Positions 18,400 through 29,188 are shown, numbered from the stretch's first letter. The stretch is 64,000 nt of DNA from Fervidobacterium nodosum Rt17-B1 (GCF_000017545.1 NC_009718.1:1860001-1924000), one strand, 5' to 3'. Made by a program: numbers and translations. Notes: generated by a model not told the origin, from the sequence alone.

Positions 18400-19596
18400 A
18401 TGCACCTTAGTCCCGAAGAACAAATTAAAATATTGAAGAAAAACTGTGTTGATTTGGTTTCTGAAGAAGAATTATTGGAACGATTAAAAGAAGGAAAGCC
18501 TCTAAGAGTTAAGTTGGGTGTAGATCCATCAAGACCGGATTTACATTTAGGGCATGCTGTTGTTTTGAAAAAACTCAAACAATTTCAAGACCTTGGGCAT
18601 CAGGTTATCCTTATCATCGGTGATTTTACAGCAATGATAGGTGATCCATCTGGTAGAAACACAACTAGACCGATGCTCTCAAGGGAAGAAGTTGTTGAAA
18701 ACGCAAAAAGCTATGCTGAACAAGCCTTTATGATTCTTGACAAAGAAAAAACAATAATAAGATACAATAACGAATGGCTTGGTGCGATGACATTTGCGGA
18801 TGTTGTAAAACTTGCAGGAAAATACACAGTTGCCAGAATGCTTGAAAGAGAAGATTTTGCAAAAAGGTATGCGGAAGGTACACCAATAAGTGTCGCAGAG
18901 TTTTTGTATCCGTTAGCTCAAGCGTACGATTCAGTTGCTATTCAGGCAGATGTAGAACTTGGCGGAACTGACCAACTCTTTAATCTTATGGTTGGCAGAA
19001 AAATACAGGAAGAATATGGATTAAGACCGCAGATAGTCATGACAATGCCTATAATTGAAGGAACAGATGGAAAATTGAAAATGAGCAAAAGTTACAACAA
19101 CTACATAGGCTTTACAGATGAGCCAAGAGATATGTACGGAAAAGTAATGTCTATACCTGACGAATTAATAGTAAAATACGCAAAATTACTTACAGACGTT
19201 GATGATGAAGTGTTGAGAAAAATGGAGAAAGAAATAAACGAAAAAGCTGTAAATCCAAGAGATTACAAAATGTGGCTTGCGAAAGAAATTGTTAGACAAT
19301 TCCACGGCGAAGAGAAAGCAAAAGATGCTGAGGAATATTTCATAACAGTTTTCCAACGTAAAGAGATTCCCGAAGAAATGCCAGAAGTGAAAATTCAAGC
19401 AGGTGTTTACAACATCGTTGACCTTCTTGAAACTTTAAAAATTGGTTCAAGGAGTGAAATAAAAAGACTCATAACTCAAGGTGGAGTTTACTTCGACAAC
19501 AACAGAATTGACAATTTTAAAGCAAATGTTGAAATAAGCAAAGAACACATACTAAGAGTTGGGAAAAGACAATTTATAAAGATTTTAGCAATTTAA
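18400..19596 (+). CDS. tyrS: Tyrosyl-tRNA synthetase
   Basis: 398-aa class I synthetase. The HIGH motif is HLGH at residues 49-52, the KMSKS motif is exact (about residue 227), and an S4-like RNA-binding domain closes the protein (SRSEIKRLITQGGVYFDN). The longer size and the sequence GVDPSRPDLHLGHAVVLKKL put it with the TyrZ-like branch of bacterial TyrRS. It charges tRNA-Tyr. The start ATG follows GGAGGG at six bases. The extended -10 promoter of the toga gene lies shortly downstream; no terminator is seen between. Confidence 0.96.
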   Translation: MHLSPEEQIKILKKNCVDLVSEEELLERLKEGKPLRVKLGVDPSRPDLHLGHAVVLKKLKQFQDLGHQVILIIGDFTAMIGDPSGRNTTRPMLSREEVVENAKSYAEQAFMILDKEKTIIRYNNEWLGAMTFADVVKLAGKYTVARMLEREDFAKRYAEGTPISVAEFLYPLAQAYDSVAIQADVELGGTDQLFNLMVGRKIQEEYGLRPQIVMTMPIIEGTDGKLKMSKSYNNYIGFTDEPRDMYGKVMSIPDELIVKYAKLLTDVDDEVLRKMEKEINEKAVNPRDYKMWLAKEIVRQFHGEEKAKDAEEYFITVFQRKEIPEEMPEVKIQAGVYNIVDLLETLKIGSRSEIKRLITQGGVYFDNNRIDNFKANVEISKEHILRVGKRQFIKILAI

Positions 19597-19634
19597 TGTT
19601 ATAAAATATCTTTGGAAAATTATCAAATTGTATT

Positions 19635-19662
19635 TTGCTTTACGTACTAAATGTGTTATAAT
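19635..19662 (+). promoter_or_regulatory. Promoter of the Ompalpha gene
   Basis: TTGCTT (19635-19640), 16-nt spacer, extended -10 TGTTATAAT (19654-19662). Confidence 0.55.
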
Positions 19663-19705
19663 TTTTTTGTAAGTATTTTATATTCTAAAAAGGGGGTAGT
19701 TATTT

Positions 19706-21031
19706 ATGAAAAAATTTTTAACAGTTATTAGCATTTTGATTTTCATTGTCACAGCTATGGCAGCTTTCAGAGATATTCCAAAAGGCCACTGGGCTAAGAA
19801 TTATGTTGAAAGGCTTGAGCAGATAGGTATAGTTACAGGTTTCCCAGATGGAACATACCGTGGTGACGAAGCAGTAACAAGATATCAAATCGCTTTGTTT
19901 ATTTCCCGCACACTTGACTATGTTGAGCAATCACTTTCTTCTTTGAAAACACAATTGAACGAAAACAAAGGGAACATTGAAAATTTGGAAAATACCATTC
20001 AAGATATGAAACTTACACTCGAACTTCACGATCAAGATATTATAAAACTTTACGACCTTGTTACACAGCTTGGAGATAAATTCGTTTACACAGACGAAGA
20101 AGGCAATCAACAAGAAGTTAACGTTGTAGAATTGAAGAACGATATAGCAAGCATAAGTGATATCCTCAATGGTCTTGCGGCTCAGCTTGGAGATGTTGAT
20201 TACCTTTTGAGAAAACAAATTTCAGATTTAGACAAGAAAACATCCGCAAAAGACGATGAACTTTCCAACTTAACAGCTGAATTATCACAAAAAGTTTCAG
20301 ATTTAAGCGAACAAATTGAAACCTTACAAGCAAAAATCGAAGATTTGAACGACACGGTAGTAAACATATACAACACCCTTTCTGAAGCCATAATGGGTTT
20401 ACAAGAATCTTTGGCTACTTTGGAAGCATCTTTAACTGAAAAAACAGATGAAATTGAGACAAGAATTCTCAATATAGAAAATACACTTGAAACAGGATTA
20501 CCAGTATTAAGAGACGCGATTTACGGACTTTCAGAAGACTTGGCAAACGCTCAAGAAGCACTGAAAACTTACACAGATGTAATTGCTGAAAATTTACAAA
20601 ATCAAATTGACGAACACGCGCAGGCAAATGATGAGGAATTCGCTAAAGTTTATGAAGCGATTAGCAACCTTCAAGACATGTTGGCAAGAGCTATCCTTGG
20701 ACAACAAGAAGAAATAGCCAATTTGAGTACCAAACTTGACAAACTAAACGAACTTGTGGTAAACTTTAGTAGCGAAACTAACGAAAAGATATCTGTTCTT
20801 GATGAGAGATTAGGCCTTTTAGAAAATCAAGTTGCAAGCTTAAGCCAGGTGGTTGAAGAAGTAAAAGCAGATAAATCTGATGTTGAAGAAATTAACAAAG
20901 AGCTCGCGAAGAAAGCAACAAAGGAAGAACTCGAACAAGCAAAAACGATAGCAACTTGGGGTGTAGTTACCGGTGTCAGTGGGCTTTTAATAGGTATAAT
21001 AGCATTAGGTAAAATTTTAGGTTGGTTCTAA
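19706..21031 (+). CDS. Ompalpha-type toga tether: SLH domain, long coiled coil, C-terminal anchor
   Basis: The 441-aa product has a signal peptide and one SLH domain (FRDIPKGHWAKNYVERLEQIGIVTGFPDGTYRGDEAVTRYQ, about residues 21-65). A coiled coil of about 340 residues follows, with heptads throughout, and then a C-terminal hydrophobic anchor (GVVTGVSGLLIGIIALGKIL). This is the architecture of Thermotoga Ompalpha, in which SLH binds the cell wall side and the C-terminus sits in the outer membrane, so that the toga is held away from the cell. An Ompbeta-type porin gene follows 150 bases later, as expected for the pair. It shares blocks with the SLH-less paralogue at 10.5-11.4 kb. Confidence 0.88.
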   Translation: MKKFLTVISILIFIVTAMAAFRDIPKGHWAKNYVERLEQIGIVTGFPDGTYRGDEAVTRYQIALFISRTLDYVEQSLSSLKTQLNENKGNIENLENTIQDMKLTLELHDQDIIKLYDLVTQLGDKFVYTDEEGNQQEVNVVELKNDIASISDILNGLAAQLGDVDYLLRKQISDLDKKTSAKDDELSNLTAELSQKVSDLSEQIETLQAKIEDLNDTVVNIYNTLSEAIMGLQESLATLEASLTEKTDEIETRILNIENTLETGLPVLRDAIYGLSEDLANAQEALKTYTDVIAENLQNQIDEHAQANDEEFAKVYEAISNLQDMLARAILGQQEEIANLSTKLDKLNELVVNFSSETNEKISVLDERLGLLENQVASLSQVVEEVKADKSDVEEINKELAKKATKEELEQAKTIATWGVVTGVSGLLIGIIALGKILGWF

Positions 21032-21094
21032 ATTTTCTCAAAGTTTTAGATTTTTATAGAAATTCATTAAATTTTATTATTCCTACAAGGGGGG

Positions 21095-21157
21095 ATGATA
21101 AAAGAAAAATTGAAAAATAAAAAGCTCAACATTTTAACTATATTATTTTTAACCTAA
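21095..21157 (+). CDS. Possible 20-codon leader peptide between the toga genes
   Basis: An ATG directly after AAGGGGGG opens 20 codons with a basic start and a hydrophobic end (MIKEKLKNKKLNILTILFLT), stopping 26 bases before the porin ATG. It resembles the front of a signal peptide. It could be a translated leader, a relic of an exported protein, or chance. The ribosome site is closer to the ATG than usual. Confidence 0.25.
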   Translation: MIKEKLKNKKLNILTILFLT

Positions 21158-21182
21158 ACTCACAGGAGGAGGGAGAAAGGTT

Positions 21183-22532
21183 ATGAAAAAGCTTTTTACG
21201 GTACTTGTAGCGCTTCTCATGGTAGTTAGCATCTTCGCAGCAGAAAAACCATTCACACTCGGACCAAACGTAAAGTATACCGGTACAGTTACTTTCACAT
21301 TGACGGCTGATAAGGATGGGGTAAGCTTTAATGGAGCTCTATCAGATGTTTCAGCAAGTCTTTCACTTTCACCAACATCAGACACGCAAGCAGGAGCAAC
21401 ATTCGGAATTACCTATACACCGTTCAGTGGAGTTACACTTACTCTCAGTTCAATAACATTCTCAACACCATATTTTGGCGCATACTACACAACAGGAAAA
21501 CAGTTTGTCAATGACTACTTCACAGGTATAGTTTACAATTCAGATGGTTCTATATCTGATTGGGATTCAGAATTTAAATCAGAATTTGCTGACGCACTCA
21601 AACTCACATTCCCAGCAGTAGCAGGTCTTGAAGTTTATATTGAAGATAACACAACAGAAATTACAGGTACACTAGACTACGCAAATTGGTTCAGCGACAT
21701 GCTTTTAGTGAAATACCCAGTTGCACCATTCACACTTGTTGGCGGTATGTACGTCGCTGGTGGTTACTACACAGTTGGTGCCAACGTATTTGGTACAGTT
21801 GATCTCGGTATATTCAAGCCATCAGTTGACGTCTTTGCAGGTATGGTTGATGCATCTTCAGCAAATCCAAAAACAGTTTACGGTGTCACAGTATCTGGAA
21901 GCCTTTCACCAGTTGCAGGTTTAACACTTGCGCCGACACTCAAATACACCGATGGTATTGCAAATCTCGTTTACAAGAGCAACACCAAAACAGATGGTAA
22001 GTTTGCAGAGCTTGGCGTAACATACACAACAACATTCGCACCAGTAACAGTAACAGCAAAAGTAACACCAAAGTACGATATGCAGCCAGCAACACCAACA
22101 TTTAAGGTACCACTTAACGAACTTTCAGCAAAAGTAGCAGTTACACCTGTAACACTCTTTGTAAAGACAACAGAAACAGACTTAATTGATTCAACAATGA
22201 AATTCACACTCTACACACAAGCAGATTACGCTGATGCGATGCTCTCTGCTACAGCAAAAGCAGAATGGGCAGATGTAACAGAACTTGCAACGTACAAATA
22301 CATCCACGTCAATGGTTCTGTTAATGTAGTGCCAGGTGTCTTCACAGTAGGCGGAAACTTCAGAATGACTCCAAGTAACAACGGCTTCAATGCATCATTT
22401 AAATACGTCTTAACACCAAATGTAAATGTAACAGGATTCTACGGAACATTGACAGGCGATGATAGTGCTGGTTGGACAATTAATTCAGATCCAACATGGA
22501 ATCTTAAACTCACATACTCAGCAAGCTTCTAA
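21183..22532 (+). CDS. Ompbeta-type toga porin
   Basis: 449 aa with a signal peptide (MKKLFTVLVALLMVVSIFAAE). The mature part is almost entirely alternating beta strands rich in T, S, V, A and Y. It ends with WNLKLTYSASF, a terminal strand with aromatic last residue as in outer-membrane barrels. Position right after the Ompalpha gene, size and composition agree with the Thermotoga Ompbeta porins that make up the bulk of the toga lattice. The codon use is biased (ACA, GCA, CCA dominate), as in very highly expressed genes. The ribosome site AGGAGGAGGG is very strong and a strong terminator follows. Confidence 0.8.
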   Translation: MKKLFTVLVALLMVVSIFAAEKPFTLGPNVKYTGTVTFTLTADKDGVSFNGALSDVSASLSLSPTSDTQAGATFGITYTPFSGVTLTLSSITFSTPYFGAYYTTGKQFVNDYFTGIVYNSDGSISDWDSEFKSEFADALKLTFPAVAGLEVYIEDNTTEITGTLDYANWFSDMLLVKYPVAPFTLVGGMYVAGGYYTVGANVFGTVDLGIFKPSVDVFAGMVDASSANPKTVYGVTVSGSLSPVAGLTLAPTLKYTDGIANLVYKSNTKTDGKFAELGVTYTTTFAPVTVTAKVTPKYDMQPATPTFKVPLNELSAKVAVTPVTLFVKTTETDLIDSTMKFTLYTQADYADAMLSATAKAEWADVTELATYKYIHVNGSVNVVPGVFTVGGNFRMTPSNNGFNASFKYVLTPNVNVTGFYGTLTGDDSAGWTINSDPTWNLKLTYSASF

Positions 22533-22556
22533 TACAATCAATTATCGATAAGACGT

Positions 22557-22587
22557 AACACCCCGCCGGAAGGCGGGGTGTTGTTTT
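22557..22587 (+). terminator. Terminator of the Ompbeta gene
   Basis: 11-bp perfect GC-rich stem (22557-22567 with 22572-22582), GGAA loop, then GTTTT. Confidence 0.9.
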
Positions 22588-22635
22588 GCCATTTATCGCG
22601 ATTGTTCATTCTGGACATACACGTAACGTAGAAAC

Positions 22636-22666
22636 AAAAACTCCCCCTTTCATTTTCAGGGGGAGT
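22636..22666 (-). terminator. Terminator of eno
   Basis: 9-bp stem (22640-22648 with 22658-22666), followed by TTTTTG on the minus strand. With the previous hairpin it separates the convergent porin and enolase transcripts. Confidence 0.8.
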
Positions 22667-22695
22667 CTTTCAATAATTAAATCTCTTTTCGATTC

Positions 22696-24087
<1,392 letters not shown>

Positions 24088-24090
24088 TTA

Positions 24091-24119
24091 ATTATACCAC
24101 TTAAATTTCTCTTTTACAA
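24091..24119 (-). promoter_or_regulatory. Strong promoter of eno
   Basis: Minus-strand TTGTAA (24114-24119), 17-nt spacer, extended -10 TGGTATAAT (24091-24099). A second TGGTATAAT lies upstream at 24144-24152, so transcription may start at two points. Confidence 0.65.
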
Positions 24120-24154
24120 CTTGATATTTGTTTATTTTTGCTTATTATACCATA

Positions 24155-25519
24155 TCACATTATCTTTACTTCGTATGGCTTTAAGGATACACCTTCATGT
24201 GATTCATGATGACCTGAGATGTTCACGTAGACTCTGATGCCGTTTATTCCATCGGTTACCGTGTAAGCTATTGTGAATGTATTGTGAGTTACATTCTCAA
24301 TCCAAGCGTTTTCAAGCCATTCGTTTTCTTTTCTAAATTTCGTCCAATTGATTACTTCCTTTAAAAGACTATTTTCTCTGCTTAGTTGTTCTTCTACAGA
24401 TACTCCTGTAAATGCTCTGTTGAACCTTACGGCTTTCCAGAAAGATTGTCCTTCACCAGATAAAGAGGCATACCAAGGGAACGGTTCTATAACATCTTCT
24501 GTGAATGTTGAGTCGTACATACCTTTCATCCCTAGTTCGTCTCCATAGTAAATAAACGGTACGCCTGGTGTGGTCATTAACAAGCCGAAGAATACTTTTC
24601 TCTGTTCTTCTTGTGGAAGCATTTGCGCAAGTCTGTGCATATCGTGGTTACCTGTGAAATTACTCGGTTTGTAAGGTTTTTTAGTGAGCGTTCTTTGGAA
24701 GCAGTCAACGATTTTGTACACTGTACCGTGTTGCATCGATTCACGTATCGCTTCCGTAAAATAGAAATTAAAAGAGCATCCTATCGTTTTTGCGTATCTG
24801 TCAACTATCTCTGGATCGTCCCAAACTTCCGTAACCGCAAATACATTCCCACCTTTGACACTTCTTGCTTTATCCATTACCAATTGCCAGTATCTAACAT
24901 TTTTATCATGGTCGTATCTAAAGCGCCCTTCTTTTACGTCGTAATCGTAAATGTGTTTTGCTGCGTCGAATCTAAATCCATCAACACCTTGTTTAAGCCA
25001 GAATTCGACAATTTCTAACGATTTTTCAACTACTTCAGGATTTTCGTAATTCAAATCTGGTGAGGAGCCACCAAAGACACCGTAATACACTTTACCGTTT
25101 CTATTGTGCCAAAGTAATTCTTCATCCCAGTGCCTTTTTTCCAGAAGATTGAAGTGTGGCTGTGCCCAGAGGAAGTAATCGACGTACGGTTTTTCACCTT
25201 CCATAGCGGCTTTGAACCAAGGATGTCTATCAGATACATGGTTTAGTGGTAAGTCTATAACAACTCTTATACCATTTTCATGGAGTGTTTCCACCATGTA
25301 CCTGAAATCCTCAAGAGTGCCAAAAGAAGAATTTGTGTCTAAATAATCGATAATATCATAGCCGTGGTAACTTGGAGATTTAAAGTGTGGTGTTAGCCAA
25401 ATTAAATCGACGTTGAGCATTTTGAAGTAATCTACTTTTTTTGCGATACCTCGGAAATCACCAATCCCGTCATCGTTTGAATCGGCAAATGATCTTATGA
25501 ATATTTCATAGCCTATCAC
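24155..25519 (-). CDS. Cytoplasmic GH13 alpha-glucan hydrolase (alpha-amylase family)
   Basis: The 454-aa protein has no signal peptide, so it should act in the cytoplasm on imported maltodextrins. Family GH13 motifs: DLPLNHVSD (89-97), GFRFDAAKH with nucleophile D185, TEVWD with acid/base E231, and FTGNHD with D293. The opening YEIFIRSFADSNDDGIGDFRGI is shared by alpha-glucosidases and small alpha-amylases of Thermotogales. Specificity cannot be told. The start is GTG after AAGGAGG. It follows murD by 45 bases, apparently in one transcript, with no terminator before the enolase promoter. Confidence 0.9.
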   Translation of the reverse strand: MIGYEIFIRSFADSNDDGIGDFRGIAKKVDYFKMLNVDLIWLTPHFKSPSYHGYDIIDYLDTNSSFGTLEDFRYMVETLHENGIRVVIDLPLNHVSDRHPWFKAAMEGEKPYVDYFLWAQPHFNLLEKRHWDEELLWHNRNGKVYYGVFGGSSPDLNYENPEVVEKSLEIVEFWLKQGVDGFRFDAAKHIYDYDVKEGRFRYDHDKNVRYWQLVMDKARSVKGGNVFAVTEVWDDPEIVDRYAKTIGCSFNFYFTEAIRESMQHGTVYKIVDCFQRTLTKKPYKPSNFTGNHDMHRLAQMLPQEEQRKVFFGLLMTTPGVPFIYYGDELGMKGMYDSTFTEDVIEPFPWYASLSGEGQSFWKAVRFNRAFTGVSVEEQLSRENSLLKEVINWTKFRKENEWLENAWIENVTHNTFTIAYTVTDGINGIRVYVNISGHHESHEGVSLKPYEVKIM

Positions 25520-25564
25520 TTTTTTTGCCTCCTTTTATTCAAATGTGATTTAAAATTGAATTTC

Positions 25565-26827
25565 TTATCCTTGCATCAATTTTTTCACTATCTCTTTGAA
25601 ATGATTACCTCTCTCCTCGAAGTTTTTATAGGCGTCATAACTTGCTCCCGCAGGTCCAAGGAGTACGTAATCTCCTTCTTTTGCCATTTTGCTTATTTCA
25701 AAAACGGCTTCTTCGATGTTTGAAAATCTTTTGTAATTGACATTCCTTTCTTTTAAATAGGGTTCCACCGCATCGGAAATTGGTCCGACGATGGCAACGA
25801 ATTTACATTTTTTTGATATTTCGTTAGCCAACTTTGAGTAATCTTCGTTCTTTCCTTTTCCTGCTATTATGAGATACAAATTATTATCGAAATTCTCAAG
25901 TGCTTTAACAACAGCGGCTGCGTTTGTTGCCTTTGAGTCGTTATAATAATGTGCGCCGTTTATTGTACCGCAGTATTCCATTCTGTGTGGTAACGGAGTG
26001 AAATCTTCCAGCATGCTCATTGAGAAAGGTAATCCAAGTACTTTCAATACAGTCTTTGCAGCGGCGATATTTTCCATATTTTGTTTTGTTCGTATATGGA
26101 ACGGTATCTCTTCGAATTTAAAATCAACGGTGAATGGAACTCTCTTCGCTTGGACAAGGGCTAATCTTTTGAATGTTTCCATATCTTTTGGGTTGTAAAC
26201 AAAGTGGTCTTCGTTATCTTGGAATTTCGTTATTTTGAATTTCGAATCAACATAATGCTCCATACTTGGATGCCAATCTAAATGATTGGGATAAATATTA
26301 GTGATAACCGCGACGTTTGGCTTAAAAAACGGAGTCCAATAGAGTTGGAAACTGCTTATTTCTACTACTATGTATTCCGGTTTCTTGCCTTCCAAAAGCA
26401 CCTGAGCAATGGGGATCCCAAAGTTTCCAGAAATTTGGGATGATGCTGATTTCGAAATGAGGTGGTTAATCATCGCTACAGTTGTACTCTTACCGACTGA
26501 GCCTGTCACAGCTATTATTTTCGGTTTCCAATCGAGAAATTTCATGAAGTAGGTTATTTCGGTATCGACATATTTGCCCATCTGTTGAGCCTTTAAAAGA
26601 ATTGGATGGTTGTGTGGAACGCTCGGACTTGTGAGTATAACATCGGCTTCTAATATTTTCTCAGAATTTACTCCTTCCTCGTATGGTATGTTGTTTTCTT
26701 CCAAAAATGCCTTATCTTCACTGGAAAGCTTTCCAGATTCGCTTACAAAAATCTTTTCTCCTAATTTCAAAAGAAACTTCGCAGCATACTTATTACTCAA
26801 CCCCAAACCGAGCAGTGCGTACTGCAT
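25565..26827 (-). CDS. murD: UDP-N-acetylmuramoylalanine--D-glutamate ligase
   Basis: 420-aa Mur ligase. The ATP loop is VTGSVGKSTTVAMINH (about residues 107-122). The order of domains (N-terminal Rossmann-like UDP-binding part, central ATPase, C-terminal part starting near HRMEYCGTINGAHYYNDSKATN) is that of MurD. It adds D-glutamate to UDP-MurNAc-L-Ala in the cytoplasm. The ATG has GGAGGC six bases before. No other mur gene is adjacent, which is unusual because murD mostly lies in the dcw cluster. Here it shares a transcript with a glycosidase. Confidence 0.93.
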   Translation of the reverse strand: MQYALLGLGLSNKYAAKFLLKLGEKIFVSESGKLSSEDKAFLEENNIPYEEGVNSEKILEADVILTSPSVPHNHPILLKAQQMGKYVDTEITYFMKFLDWKPKIIAVTGSVGKSTTVAMINHLISKSASSQISGNFGIPIAQVLLEGKKPEYIVVEISSFQLYWTPFFKPNVAVITNIYPNHLDWHPSMEHYVDSKFKITKFQDNEDHFVYNPKDMETFKRLALVQAKRVPFTVDFKFEEIPFHIRTKQNMENIAAAKTVLKVLGLPFSMSMLEDFTPLPHRMEYCGTINGAHYYNDSKATNAAAVVKALENFDNNLYLIIAGKGKNEDYSKLANEISKKCKFVAIVGPISDAVEPYLKERNVNYKRFSNIEEAVFEISKMAKEGDYVLLGPAGASYDAYKNFEERGNHFKEIVKKLMQG

Positions 26828-26870
26828 TTAAATGCCTCCTTTTAATTGTTTTATCTTGTTAACCTAATAA

Positions 26871-26879
26871 ATTATATCA
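26871..26879 (-). promoter_or_regulatory. Extended -10 promoter of murD
   Basis: Minus-strand TGATATAAT about 45 bases before murD; no convincing -35. Confidence 0.45.
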
Positions 26880-26964
26880 CAACGAATTACAACATATTTT
26901 AATAAGTTGTTATTTTTCAAATAATTTCCACAAAATAGTTTGAATATGAAAACTAATGAAAACA

Positions 26965-26996
26965 AAAAACGGCATCCTGAATTGGATGCCGTTTTT
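26965..26996 (-). terminator. Terminator of tRNA-Pro
   Basis: 13-bp stem (26965-26977 with 26984-26996) whose outer five pairs are A-T; T-rich on the minus strand. Confidence 0.85.
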
Positions 26997-27003
26997 CTTT
27001 TTT

Positions 27004-27080
27004 TGGTCGGGGTGACTGGACTTGAACCAGCGACCTCTTGCGCCCCATGCAAGCGCGCTAGCCACCTGCGCTACACCCCG
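27004..27080 (-). tRNA. tRNA-Pro (GGG)
   Basis: Minus-strand cloverleaf: acceptor CGGGGTG with CACCCCG, D-stem GCGC/GCGC, anticodon stem CTTGC/GCAAG with loop ATGGGGC (anticodon GGG), T-arm GCTGG-TTCAAGT-CCAGT (last pair G-T). The 3' CCA is encoded. Bounded by its own promoter and terminator. Confidence 0.95.
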
Positions 27081-27116
27081 ACACAATTCAATTATAATTA
27101 TCTCACAGCATTATGA

Positions 27117-27145
27117 ATTTTATCATGTGTAAGAATAAAAATCAA
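27117..27145 (-). promoter_or_regulatory. Promoter of tRNA-Pro
   Basis: Minus-strand TTGATT (27140-27145), 17-nt spacer, extended -10 TGATAAAAT (27117-27125), about 37 bases before the tRNA. The remainder of the 26.83-27.30 kb gap is AT-rich sequence without a gene. Confidence 0.6.
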
Positions 27146-27235
27146 GTGTGAAAACAAAACTGAGATTTGTAAATTGTGTATATTATAATTTTTTTGCTAT
27201 CTTTACGAATTTACACAATAATTTTACTTTTGATT

Positions 27236-27263
27236 TTGAATTTTTAAAATAAAGTGGTAAAAT
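27236..27263 (+). promoter_or_regulatory. Promoter of the solute-binding protein gene
   Basis: TTGAAT (27236-27241), 16-nt spacer, extended -10 TGGTAAAAT (27255-27263). Confidence 0.5.
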
Positions 27264-27296
27264 ATCAATTAGCCTTACGCAAAGGGAGGGGATAGA

Positions 27297-29144
27297 ATGC
27301 TAAGAAGGTTGCTGTTAGTGTTTGTTGTTTTGGCTGCTGTTTCAATATTTGCCGCTTTTGATCCGACAATTTACGTATCAGTTGGTGTGGGAGAACCTGA
27401 CACACTCGATATTCACCAAGCGTATGATACTGTAAGTGGGGAGGTTATTTATAACGTATACGAAAGTTTGATAGCTTACAAAAAGAGTAGTTTAACGGAA
27501 TTTGAGCCAAGGCTTGCCACAGAAGTACCATCTGTGAAAAACGGACTTATTAAAGATGGTGGGAAAACTTATGTGTTTCCAATAAGAAAAGGTGTCAAAT
27601 TCCACAACGGTTCTGACCTGACACCAGAAGATGTTGAATACTCTTTTGAAAGAGGGCTTTTGTATGATCCAGCAGGCGGACCTATGTGGATGCTCTGGAA
27701 TGCGATATTTGGTGTTAACTCACTGAACGAGATGATAGAAAAGTACGTTGGGAAGCCAGTATCAGAAATATTTAAAGACGGAGAGCCATTACCACAGTAT
27801 AAAGATAAACTTGTTGAGATGTACAAAAACGTTATAGACCCAGCGATAGAGGTTGACGGAAATAATGTTGTTTTTAAACTTGTAAGGCCATACGGTCCAT
27901 TCTTAACGATTATGGCACATACCGTTGGTTGGTCCGCTGTTTTGGATAAGGAGACGTCTATAAAACTTGGTTTGTGGGATGGTAAACCTGATACATGGTG
28001 GAAATATAGGAATATCGCAAAAGAGAAATCACCAATTTATGCCACAGCTATAGGTACAGGACCGTATAAACTTGTCGAATGGGATAGAACTAATAGAAAA
28101 GTTTTGTTGGAAGCAAATAAAGATTACTGGAGAGGCGAACCAAGGATTAAGAAAGTGGTTATAATGACGGTTAGCGAGTGGGGAACAAGAAAATTAATGC
28201 TTGAAAAAGGCGATGCAGATGATATAGCGATTGTGCTCGAATACCTTGACCAAATTAGGGGAAATAAAGACATCCAGATAATTGAGAATATTCCTTCACT
28301 TTCTGTAACGGTAGTTGGATTTTCTTGGTCTGTTTCACCAAATAGTAAGTATATTGGCAGTGGAAAGTGGGACGGGAATGGAATGCCACCTGATTTCTTC
28401 AGCGATATAAATGCAAGAAAGGCAATATCTTACGTTATAAACTACGATGCAGTTGTTAGAGATGTTTTAAAAGGTTATGGAATAAGAGTTCCTGCTGCTT
28501 TGCCAAATACCTTGCTCGGTTTTGACCCTACACTCCCACTTTACAAATTTAACGTTACAGAGGCAAGAAAAGCTCTTGAAAAAGCGTGGGATGGGAAGGC
28601 TCTCAAAGTTGGTTTAAAATTCTCAATTGCTTACAACACAGGTAACATGATGAGGCAAAGAATTGCGGAAATGATAAAGACGTATCTTGAAATGATTGGA
28701 TCGGGTAAGATAAAAGTTGATGTTGTTGCACTCAACTGGCCGAGCTATCTTGATGCGATGAGAAAGGCAGAACTTCCAATGCCTATATTCAACTGGTTAG
28801 CTGACTTTCCAGACCCAGATAACTTTATATTCACCTTCTACCATTCAGCAGGTACATATGCACCAAGGCAAGGCGAAAACTTCAAGAAATTTGTCAGTGC
28901 ACCTCGAAAAGAACTTGGTGGAAAGAGTCTTGATGAACTTATCGAAGCCGCGAGGAATTCTTCAGACCCAGATGAAAGAAAGAAGCTTTACGTACAAATT
29001 CAAAAATTTGCAATTGACAACTATATAAGCATTCCAGTTTATCAACCAGTTGGAGTTAGAGTCCAGAGGGCATGGGTAAAAGGTTGGTATGAAAATCCAA
29101 TGAGGCCGGGAAATGATTACTTTGAATTGTATAAGCAGCAATAA
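27297..29144 (+). CDS. ABC transporter substrate-binding protein, peptide/oligosaccharide family 5
   Basis: The 615-aa product has a signal peptide (MLRRLLLVFVVLAAVSIFAA, no lipobox cysteine) and is a family 5 (SBP_bac_5) extracellular binding protein. Evidence is the N-terminal EPDTLDIHQAYDTVSGEVIYNVYESLIAY, FPIRKGVKFHNGSDLTPEDVEYSFER, and GTGPYKLVEWDR. Such proteins bind oligopeptides in many bacteria; in Thermotogales many members bind oligosaccharides, so the ligand is open. No permease or ATPase genes are adjacent. It has its own promoter and a hairpin at the end, so it is an orphan binding protein. Confidence 0.9.
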   Translation: MLRRLLLVFVVLAAVSIFAAFDPTIYVSVGVGEPDTLDIHQAYDTVSGEVIYNVYESLIAYKKSSLTEFEPRLATEVPSVKNGLIKDGGKTYVFPIRKGVKFHNGSDLTPEDVEYSFERGLLYDPAGGPMWMLWNAIFGVNSLNEMIEKYVGKPVSEIFKDGEPLPQYKDKLVEMYKNVIDPAIEVDGNNVVFKLVRPYGPFLTIMAHTVGWSAVLDKETSIKLGLWDGKPDTWWKYRNIAKEKSPIYATAIGTGPYKLVEWDRTNRKVLLEANKDYWRGEPRIKKVVIMTVSEWGTRKLMLEKGDADDIAIVLEYLDQIRGNKDIQIIENIPSLSVTVVGFSWSVSPNSKYIGSGKWDGNGMPPDFFSDINARKAISYVINYDAVVRDVLKGYGIRVPAALPNTLLGFDPTLPLYKFNVTEARKALEKAWDGKALKVGLKFSIAYNTGNMMRQRIAEMIKTYLEMIGSGKIKVDVVALNWPSYLDAMRKAELPMPIFNWLADFPDPDNFIFTFYHSAGTYAPRQGENFKKFVSAPRKELGGKSLDELIEAARNSSDPDERKKLYVQIQKFAIDNYISIPVYQPVGVRVQRAWVKGWYENPMRPGNDYFELYKQQ

Positions 29145-29163
29145 CAATTGAATAAAAATCCAA

Positions 29164-29188
29164 CAAAAAAGCCCCCGTATGGGGGCTT
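29164..29188. repeat. 25-bp hairpin, copy 1, before the toxin-antitoxin pair
   Basis: CAAAAAAGCCCCCGTAT followed by GGGGGCTT; 8-bp stem and GTAT loop. It is identical to 29983-30007. A T6 run follows on the minus strand; on the plus strand only TTAAATTTT follows, so termination of the binding-protein gene may be partial. Confidence 0.85.

Noticed and set aside
27004-27080. tRNA-Met, from CAT in the anticodon region
   Set aside because: With a proper 5-bp anticodon stem the CAT bases fall at the stem end and loop start; the anticodon is GGG.
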